DNA of 16,373 nucleotides, from positions 1-16,373 of the forward strand of contig JALWJP010000086.1 in NCBI GenBank assembly GCA_026997215.1, written 5' to 3'. Below are positions 16,301-16,373 of this stretch, piece after piece; the stretch's first letter is position 1; each line of letters begins with the position of its first letter. This DNA is from Nanobdellati archaeon (GTDB lineage Archaea; EX4484-52; JAADEF01). A program made the translations under genes and the position numbers. Below the pieces are notes generated by a model, which saw nothing but the letters and a program-made list of their open reading frames with translations, ran no database searches and was not told the origin of the DNA.

Positions 16301-16373
16301 AAAATATCTTCCAAATTTTTGTATTTTAGTCCCTTTCTTTTTAAATCTTCTTTAACTTCACTAACCCAAGGAG
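1357..16373 (-). CDS. Giant modular surface/adhesin-like protein with DUF2341 and Ig-like repeats, 5'-partial
   Basis: An uninterrupted frame of at least 5004 codons ends at TAG (1357-1359). A TTG lies at 16314, but the frame stays open another 19 codons to the window edge, there is no convincing ribosome binding site before that TTG and no signal peptide after it, so the true N-terminus lies outside. The protein is a string of beta-sandwich modules: five DUF2341 domains plus a sixth nested in the fourth, three concanavalin-like and two discoidin-like domains, two large IgGFc-binding-like modules, three H-type-lectin-like repeats and many Ig-like domains. N-x-S/T sequons number well over a hundred and cysteines are few and mostly paired, as expected for an exported, glycosylated archaeal surface protein. 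The C-terminus (FLANATY) has no membrane helix or sorting signal. Role inferred: cell-surface fibre, adhesin or S-layer component, possibly binding glycans. The exact function is not recognised. Residue numbers in other entries count the TTG codon at 16314 as 1. Confidence 0.96.
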   Translation of the reverse strand, partial: PWVSEVKEDLKRKGLKYKNLEDIFYKKTLPPANWVNVLYELPSEISYPIQLKITNKPQYSFKFFYFDPFYSGWWNESWSYRSIYFLTNNNDYSLDNYSILITLDGSNFPWDLAKSDLSDIRVIQFNETTQTEKEIPYFIEYVDWQNKLAYLWIKAENFSAHSTITIFLYHNNPNAVDESNVSAVATFVDDFESGSLDTTKWNAVGTVTVETDPTYGVGMMRVEGGNQVTGACTSTYNVPANSVVGFYMRSESTSDFDSGIEVGNIYFISDSGSGDPCVSTTWCYPSGSQNDLSYHFYRAVIYDTSQQFNDYTLGASAGSSNSYTPGSLCTVSDSDNSARDALYDLIYVIELPDNETTVVYNKTEYVGNYNVNITLPPNNQKLYRFESFTLNASLEAIGFDLYDVGYKLIDDYNDFIKYDYIENVTLIDTLTQDYVKLAVNGDWFDAYSDWQYRLPINITNPNTNDLEDFQINLTIDTASLIAAGKMNSTCQDIRFTYYNDSSQTEEVIPYWIESGCNTANTIVWVKVPLLKGNANTTLYMYYGNDYVYSEEDPDNVFIFFDDFEDLSLDPNKWTSNSYTTEETDPTYGVGIMRVEGGNNIEGSCTLTSFSSDVIVDFWMRSESTSDFDSGIRVGNIYFISDSGTGDPCIDTVICWPSGSQNDTTFHHYRATVLIANQYFEDLTTGNSISAAYDYSNGPLCGESDSDDTTRDALYDLIYVRKYASNSAFTQYEGSEEPNNYAYYPSGKYIITLDMFSNSVNYTNITYFAEIPANTTLDVYARTSQDKITWSSWILIQNSSYPNLPGYRYLQFDVIFNTTDNTTSPKLFGLNISYESVKNSPYAWSQYYSISTPLKQYIEDSFDDFNNYTSMDNITAGYDGTLYLSNKTWAYGLWKYRLPINITNPNSQILYDFQINFNLDTQTLISEGKMRSDCNDIRITYYNITDNREYPINYWIESGCDTTSTSIWVKIPYVYLNSDTLIYIYYGNPSESESISDPEKVFDFYDDFEEGYLDTNKWSIINTQIVYETSYSSYAAEVVVGNQIVGICTLKNFKAPFIVESHLRPTNTNDFDSGWRINDIYFVTDTSGTGAPAINQGGWTYPSGSQGADTNYHFYRIEMQSSSQVFTDLTNGQSTSATYTYTPGNICFINDGDAGASSRYDDIRVRKLADNMGFSTSEGTEETYLSYYPSGIYLSKIIDFKTNEYEFDKFYWYGLDDDNVTSSFYIRTSDDGSTWSIWYLVANDSVIEATPARYVQYKLEMENNADFAKEVIDKVVIGYRVKTSNYVVMQPSSIFSTSNPQTCSLEQVKNNPESRICNVSWVITPKQEGNYTLRVKVNSTNQYMEDYYSSPINVSVYIRTYIVDYSINPNVQGQGLNVTIKARLVNDLSEPLGGYNISFYDLTDSVDLGNYTTDSNGYVSFIYTIPSTATLGYHNIMAKFYGNDSQFLEQSNETYSLKVSSVPQIIWLQAIPSWQGNNQIVQLRANVTDKVGVDTVTIKIYDSSNTLIVEDFMTNIGSDIFEYNFSSWQPDTFRFMVVANNTDGITNSSDYESFVIDVKAEISISTEKEEYENREYVYLDTKDDDWWNKSWLYRRKIKIINENDESITYDAFNITLPTWNYISEGKMNSDCSDIRFVGESKIYELEINVTNTGSTDYINYTQKIVITDPNVVYNLASDGRDIRVFEYPVDEPYSNNTYLPIWVEKVIVSGETTQLILWVKIPEIEPYIKKTLYMYYGNKNVGSVSDYEKVFDKVIGEAVVYTLDSNDKTINFINSYDQTPVVISSLNTYNEGDQAFVRIKDVTTTGFTAVIQESEGLDGVHALEDASYIAILPGKWIIGGKYVEVGTASVDSNYVTVYFQESFPSPPVVLSQSLTFNEADPVKTREDNIAINYFDVKLEETSDTTHVSETVGYVAMERMAINDVKYIVSSKYHNQPDATTWTTYDLPYVYSSTPAVIAKIMSENGGDNSHERINNVTTSSFLYKIEEEYGYDGAHTDEDNGYVVFPNKTLIRAIPYTTFLSVSFSSPKEKDIVYNELPYWIEEGCNTNNTYVWLSGMYVPSNSYTYVYLYYGNVNAKNKSSEVSAFSYPLKKPIYYVLSSELASADMYVSSFTLTNVTAGSSDYVVNIYNPTAISLSDLTEGEAIYSDAPLSFATTSSGNGDGLTPLSAQGTLFIHGAPRQPEVLGIYSLRDNNYAEVYEGSGGSYVLRTNITLSKGQYASYSYDFADLSSILVNSSKPILLHRQAGTSYDFFTVYPAGKEWYGVASQYLVIAALEDNTNIEIYASDASSPSTLTLNKGETTSLTYSSNGDSPALYIKADKPIHALGYADSDGTEGVTFLPFKELYKTISLPQDVEYVAIATKDAIATCWVYNSTGLVTSSTTAYTNANTPYPGKIKFVSLSAGEIINCTSPFFAYYEVGTLYETNAWGPKQHRGLYDVKAEIQDEEDVYVNLKNNGNTTLYGYLYMIVEQWTGSAWSLIFPDGVRLNDRSSNNLRELAPGESINITAIWNSDPWYTGDRQPGKYRVYVAFQDVDGNVIRDSYGNLLEDKDEFIIRKAVLVLTDLTHENQYNEGLREYEVGDNIKWVNITITSLNNTAINAEAELSLAKSDLSYAGFGPYKELKSCGDIPSGGNCTLMYDNSSNGYNITTNLGGIYIFYWNVTMTLDNGDAQFNGTEWIKVHDLRENFTSTLQPVRIYIGKEDNAFYNFTLFNQWSKNITDVNVTINCLSFLECNCTLPGQELQRGYCYLNNVTSHSYAHANFTIRDLSSAIQGDYPINVTVKYYNPGNEYKVWEEQAPQTLEIRNQGILAIDVVNYPTSVIRASTNYYMFNASINNTDPLVTSTNVWFNYTLPTGWFNFTGNLTEFNETLESNKLLWNNITVSIDISASLGPQIVTLRSSSDQGQEDFKNLEIEVYANTQVVNISFSDNNVSVGEPVIIYAKLLYDNGTPIAGEVLDFYDTNESIYIGAGTTNPEGVASITYNIPETSSVGLHLINVSYDGNSNLYVLSSYNSSYLDVGLKPWINDFYALYSLITYGNNNTIYANVSDDDGIDYVDLYMTYPNGSTYIYTMQLLPSGLYAYNFTNLWDKGSYLYKVRVYDITGSYNESSTKTFKLEGFIGSLIVNDNESYPPNTDVYLRPKTKGWLFDFTRWRKKIYVENKENYDINDSFVIIELSDVLSGLVNEGKLDKECRGVIFSYYNSTINKEQYVKSYVEKCDYAYVYIPYIPSNSNATLYMYYDIFVSNYSLNVTSAFTYPQQEPLHVVTSTTNAGSSLTVVSFIDNNYVSDGTTSVVLNKYQSYTFPATDLSADTQIMSNGSIYGSFDASNTDALPPLSFAGKKFTYLSYRGTNSFHVYAPYRDASCTIYDGTTAVDSFSVTAGTTNVRSTDITDGNAVIIECDAPVLVMHHASNDAYIFYPADYEWYGVASNYLLISSLDDGVTVNIYKSDGSSTTQTLNRGGTYSEIGLGSQGAGPAVHVVAVGGRIGVSQMADGDGIEATTFLPLRELDKEYILPHDFEYIAVAVPYSYTKCDLIDLVGNVVETHTVGSLSPNYPGKMLFGSGSAGYKLICNESVFAYYEQSSNNRETNILGVRSNRRGYGYNSTAIYYGNEEEQGSIVLNNFTLPVSYYLIAGVEQNTTNGWIQKAIIINDTAPRYLNPYESFDLSPLWNISPWNTGLEPHGTYRTFVNVTDKYGHTLSSFYGPTWNYDLFNITTGALDINVTNIKIYNITNSLNPHTSTLDLEDEGLNKTFILYVGEAYRFEFLVNVSSESSIWWINETNASLNNINTAWGIDVDNDVWYKNSTDASERVGGEQISNYIKWNTTQLDGKEDPGGHVTFYLIINLSNASTEIRSLTFKVIGESTGTSDVFTLDIRSQDNEPPKLYQNIYGLNSTEIIRGDAVLAYARWNEEISNALIEYNSTTPTLLNYTISLPSPNPYNWTNYTITTTPLWLLGNHSVKIYAEDVAGNMNATLPYLILSVYGLARITDSYVNSTNLYVGESVKFICHVDDVSADPDESLSNYEVAFYNSTQLLGINLTNSSGDALWIYTDYSPGTETITCNISDDLSRFYKTDSQNYASYVLTTYEPEPPSYYYQSQSLELVHKGDLINLSVLWRDNYELAYATLEINTSGSFSNETFVDLEKSQEKWANITYQVPTYISPGIIAWREYGNDTSNNWNITPFLYFEVWGWAKIASATATPSSLYTGNSTIIKCQVVDANQTTRLLEGYAVYFYNSTQLLGVNYTDNQGYATWNYTDWSEGQEQLVCNITHNTTLMYNASSQNQGTVIINTVSSGDAEPPYIINDAYGLNVTSDQRVFRDEAVLIYGWWSEEINTSWYEINDVSSSYYNVYYIEPPYVDNWTNGTIHLNYNWYLGVHKVKLYANDSSGNVNNTLEYLNFTVWGLSQVSWVSPKDGQEVNRSLVYLITNVTDYNTLECIDNYRVDYYDNETPGYYIGSAYTDAAGNCYANFSWDASSTSVGYHTLTAMISDDTSKYYEAESDTSSIQIIIVIIGGLNTTITNPSNGTKVYKGQTYWFNSTTREDNGSVITPETTTWIDNGVIISSCTNDDTTNCENITYTIPLDSTTGWHKIEVNTSAPYYQRGHDEIWLLYWGLAEVNLTTPLNGSTSYLDTFQELKCNVTDAGSKLGIEGYYVEFYVYNDSYMERVNTSFTDASGIANSYWYVNSSIYKKGAYYDVMCNITNNATLAYDAGVASSKNTVYINESLGYLIVNITFPPAGVRTYVGKDANFTINATATCYGGNCGDVYATAKYNGISISTTIGDTPFYINDGKGNPRLCGTLNIGDSCNVSFVVNATGDYGSVWNITVDFSSSYSGNNETPVAEVFIGYVILLSVEPSNITQWYMPDNDPTQPYLTPPTTNLDPSTRMNKAANTTVVRLLSGSANANGGLWIKGENLTSSENPGYYIPVYNITRCFGEVSDYPTPNDALSCWNNPDNKLTYDYKQILTALNVGDIINITFFVDVPAVAAGKYNGTIWFLANATY
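1360..2194 (-). other. C-terminal region of the giant protein
   Basis: Two parts. The first (2194-1830) has GYLIVNITFPPAGVRTYVG and several cysteines (ATCYGGNCG, RLCGTLNIGDSC). The second (1829-1360) has ILLSVEPSNITQWYMP, NTTVVRLLSGSANANGGLW, a Cys pair in ITRCFGE and LSCWNNP, and ends GTIWFLANATY. No transmembrane helix, charged tail or sorting motif is present. It may be the part that contacts the membrane-anchored partner. Confidence 0.6.
2195..4737 (-). repeat. Tandem of about eight Ig-like domains of two alternating types
   Basis: Approximate units: 4737-4423, 4422-4105, 4104-3799, 3798-3482, 3480-3160, 3158-2830, 2828-2533, 2532-2195. Several units end in a V-(W/Y)-G or YWG motif that leads into L-A/W-A/L-S. 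One type begins PPxxYxxxYG-like and lacks cysteine in its early copies. The other carries FYNSTQLLG-type strands and one Cys near each end (for example FICHVDD ... TITCNIS; IIKCQVVD ... LVCNIT; LKCNVTD ... VMCNIT). The second and fourth units are the closest pair. The likely role is a rigid, disulfide-braced extension holding the N-terminal modules away from the cell. Confidence 0.72.
4738..5221 (-). other. Beta domain between supermodule B and the C-terminal Ig tandem
   Basis: About 160 residues: ALDINVTNIKIYNIT, FILYVGEAYRFEFLVNVS, two Trp-rich stretches, YIKWNTTQLDGKEDPGGH, and FTLDIRSQDN. Looks like one or two sandwich domains; no family named. No cysteine seen. Confidence 0.45.
5222..5579 (-). 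other. CARDB-like domain, supermodule B
   Basis: GSIVLNNFTLPVSYYLI, then LNPYESFDLSPLWNISPW and HGTYRTFVNVTDKYGH, ending WNYDLFNIT. Matches the CARDB-like domain of supermodule A. Confidence 0.5.
5580..6594 (-). other. Large beta module B, IgGFc-binding-like (tentative)
   Basis: Counterpart of the module at 9070-10107: YPADYEWYGVASNYLLI, SLDDGVTVNIYKSDGSS, TLNRGG, ATTFLPLRELDKEYILP, FEYIAVAVP, YPGKMLFGSGSAG, FAYYEQ, ETNILG. Extra cysteines (SCTIYDG, VIIEC, KCDLI, LIC) are probably paired. Confidence 0.5.
6595..6945 (-). other. DUF2341 domain, copy 5
   Basis: FDFTRWRKKIYVEN, GKLDKECRGVIFSYYN, YVEKC, YVYIPYIPSNSNATLYMYY. Cysteine spacing 25. This is the uninterrupted counterpart of copy 4 within supermodule B. 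Confidence 0.82.
7625..8711 (-). other. Three beta domains between the supermodules
   Basis: Domain one: EVGDNIKWVNITITSLNN with a Cys pair flanking IPSGGN. Domain two: from about 8320, containing four close cysteines within CLSFLECNC ... GYC. Domain three: GILAIDVVNYPTSVIRAS to NLEIEVYA. All look like NEW3/CARDB-class sandwiches and are very rich in N-x-S/T. Domain boundaries are estimates. Confidence 0.5.
8712..9069 (-). other. CARDB-like domain, supermodule A
   Basis: VYVNLKNNGNTTLYGYLYM ... LAPGESINITAIWNSDPW ... GKYRVYVAFQDVDGNV, the pattern of CARDB-like adhesion-related sandwiches. The equivalent in supermodule B has SPWNTGLEPHGTYR. Confidence 0.5.
9070..10107 (-). other. Large beta module A, IgGFc-binding-like (tentative)
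   Basis: About 345 residues. Anchor motifs shared with module B: YPAGKEWYGVASQYLVI, an ALEDNTNIEIYASD strand followed by TLNKGE, GVTFLPFKEL ... LPQDVEYVAIAT, YPGKIKF, and FAYYEVG ending in ETNAWG. The G-x-Y ... A-x-(D/E)-D-N-T pattern recalls the N-terminal domain of IgGFc-binding proteins. I cannot confirm the family. Confidence 0.5.
10108..10299 (-). other. DUF2341 copy 4, C-terminal half
   Basis: EKDIVYNELPYWIEEGC, then YVWLSGMYVP and YVYLYYGNVN. It aligns with the part of copies 2 and 3 that follows the point where the N-terminal half stops. It retains the second conserved Cys (about residue 2025). Confidence 0.82.
10300..11463 (-). other. Insert within DUF2341 copy 4: nested DUF2341 plus three H-type-lectin-like repeats
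   Basis: About 388 residues in frame. First comes a complete cysteine-free DUF2341 (LEINVTNTGSTDYINY, GRDIRVFEYP, LPIWVEK, LILWVKIP, LYMYYGN; about 11455-11110). Then three repeats of about 80 residues (about 11098-10865, 10855-10615, 10610-10355). Each carries PxV(V/I), an N-E/G-G/A-D, a strand near the middle, and an H-x-(E/D)-(E/D/T)-x-x-(Y)-(V/I)-A-like motif: HALEDASYIAI, HVSETVGYVAM, HTDEDNGYVVF. The repeats resemble the H-type lectin-like domain found beside DUF2341 in other archaeal and bacterial proteins; the match is by eye. Confidence 0.72.
11464..11625 (-). other. DUF2341 copy 4, N-terminal half
   Basis: WWNKSWLYRRKIKI to GKMNSDCSDIRFVG. The family sequence stops here and resumes at 10299. 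The cysteine (about residue 1611) corresponds to the first conserved Cys of copies 2, 3 and 5. Confidence 0.82.
12301..12524 (-). other. Short beta domain (NEW3/CARDB-like)
   Basis: About 75 residues with a cysteine pair (QTCSLEQV and SRICNVSW), then WVITPKQEGNYTLRVKVNS. The last part is typical of small sandwich domains linking larger modules. Family uncertain. Confidence 0.45.
12525..12844 (-). other. Discoidin (F5/8)-like beta-sandwich, copy 2
   Basis: YYPSGIYLSKIIDFK start, FYIRTSDDGSTWSIW core, ARYVQYKLEM, and a closing VVIGYRV strand. Same position in the unit and same pattern as the copy at 13820-14174. Confidence 0.58.
12845..13384 (-). other. Concanavalin/LamG-like domain, copy 3 (CX5C loop lost)
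   Basis: DDFEEGYLDTNKW start, then VGNQIVGIC, DFDSGW, DIYFVTD, YPSGSQ and YDDIRVRKL. It keeps the outer two cysteines (GIC and NIC), but the CX5C loop of copies 1 and 2 is replaced by APAINQGGW, so both loop cysteines are gone together. Confidence 0.72.
13385..13700 (-). other. DUF2341 domain, copy 3
   Basis: WKYRLPINITNPN, GKMRSDCNDIRITYYN, NYWIESGC, VWVKIP-like strand and YIYYGN. Cysteine spacing is 26 as in copy 2. Confidence 0.88.
13820..14174 (-). other. Discoidin (F5/8)-like beta-sandwich, copy 1
   Basis: Starts YYPSGKYIITLDMF and includes LDVYARTSQDKITWSSW, YRYLQFDV and PKLFGLNISY, the pattern of discoidin-like sandwiches that follow DUF2341-lectin units in archaeal surface proteins. 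Family assignment by eye only. Confidence 0.55.
14175..14711 (-). other. Concanavalin/LamG-like domain, copy 2
   Basis: DDFEDLSLDPNKW start, then VEGGN, RSESTSDFDSGI, GNIYFISDSG, CIDTVIC loop, WPSGSQND and RDALYDLIYV. Nearly the same as copy 1 over its middle, with the same four-cysteine layout. Confidence 0.75.
14428..14517 (-). repeat. Near-identical DNA repeat in concanavalin copy 2 (partner 15541-15630)
   Basis: Partner of 15541-15630. Copy 3 is clearly more diverged in the matching place (around 13100-13200). Confidence 0.8.
14712..15034 (-). other. DUF2341 domain, copy 2
   Basis: Runs from WQYRLPINITNPN through GKMNSTCQDIRFTYYN and PYWIESGC to LYMYYGN. The two cysteines, 26 residues apart, recur in copies 3 and 5 and are likely a disulfide. 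Very similar to copy 3. Confidence 0.88.
15035..15299 (-). other. Linker between concanavalin copy 1 and DUF2341 copy 2
   Basis: Contains a short Ig-like beginning (NITLPPNNQKLYRFESFTL), then a DDYNDF ... ENVT ... YVKLAVNG stretch. The second part resembles the linker before DUF2341 copy 3 (DDFNNY ... DNITAGYDGTLYL), so it seems to belong to the duplicated unit. The discoidin-like domain that follows concanavalin copies 2 and 3 is absent here. Confidence 0.5.
15300..15834 (-). other. Concanavalin/LamG-like domain, copy 1
   Basis: Opens with DDFESGSLDTTKW, the usual start of the lectin-like domain after DUF2341, and continues through VEGGN, SDFDSGI, GNIYFISDSG, YPSGSQND and ARDALYDLIYV. Four cysteines: one after VTGA, a CX5C loop after GDP, and one in SLC. 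A sugar-binding role is possible from the fold but not shown. Confidence 0.75.
15541..15630 (-). repeat. Near-identical DNA repeat in concanavalin copy 1 (partner 14428-14517)
   Basis: These 90 bases align without gaps to 14428-14517 with about 11 differences by hand (roughly 88 percent). They encode the SDFDSGI ... GNIYFISDSG core. The identity is much higher than between other modules. Confidence 0.8.
15835..16155 (-). other. DUF2341 domain, copy 1 (cysteine-free)
   Basis: Starts with the family hallmark WWNESWSYRS, contains LSDIRV and IPYFIEY, and ends LAYLWIKAE ... ITIFLYHNN. DUF2341 is a beta-sandwich common in large archaeal and bacterial surface proteins, usually upstream of a concanavalin-like domain, as here. 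This copy lacks both cysteines found in copies 2, 3, 4 and 5. Confidence 0.85.
16156..16373 (-). other. N-terminal visible segment of the giant protein
   Basis: About 72 residues precede the first DUF2341. The part before the TTG is charged (for example EVKEDLKRKGLKY), followed by LPPANWVNVLYELP and a strand-rich stretch ending FFYFDPFYSG. There is no signal peptide, which must lie further upstream if the protein is exported in the usual way. The segment could be the end of another beta domain. No family is recognised. Confidence 0.6.

Overview
The window is almost entirely coding, all on the minus strand. It holds one cluster of three genes separated by gaps of only 10 bases. Transcription runs from the right edge to the left: (i) a giant secreted-type surface protein that enters from beyond the right edge and fills 1357-16373 (at least 5004 codons, N-terminus missing); (ii) a 292-residue membrane-anchored surface protein (468-1346); (iii) an HD-domain phosphohydrolase (from 457, running off the left edge). 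No stretch above 300 bases lacks a gene. I see no tRNA, rRNA, CRISPR array, insertion sequence, promoter or terminator.

The organism looks like a low-GC archaeon (about one third G+C in a few lines counted by hand), most likely a DPANN-type lineage. The reasons are an HD protein of archaeal type, strong GAGGTGA-type ribosome binding sites, enormous beta-rich secreted proteins dense in N-x-S/T sequons and built on DUF2341, and a small surface protein ending in TG-R-V-V-G-G plus a terminal membrane helix. A bacterial source is not excluded by sequence alone.

The giant protein is a chain of beta-sandwich modules. From the N-terminal side: three DUF2341 + concanavalin-like units, two of them followed by a discoidin-like sandwich (16155-12525); supermodule A (about 12300-8712), consisting of two Ig-like domains, a DUF2341, a large IgGFc-binding-like module and a CARDB-like domain; a spacer of three beta domains (8711-7625); supermodule B (7624-5222), a second copy of the same order; another beta domain; then a tandem of about eight Ig-like domains of alternating type (4737-2195) and a two-part C-terminal region. 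The DUF2341 of supermodule A is split by an in-frame insert of about 388 residues that itself contains a complete DUF2341 and three H-type-lectin-like repeats. Both halves of the host domain keep their conserved cysteine.

The giant chain has no C-terminal membrane segment. The next gene supplies a signal anchor, a beta domain, a low-complexity stalk and a C-terminal membrane helix. My working inference is a two-part surface system (giant exposed fibre or S-layer/adhesin plus a small membrane stalk), analogous in layout to archaeal SlaA/SlaB but not evidently homologous. Each downstream start is fed by a Shine-Dalgarno sequence that contains the stop codon of the gene before it, so the three genes are probably translationally coupled.
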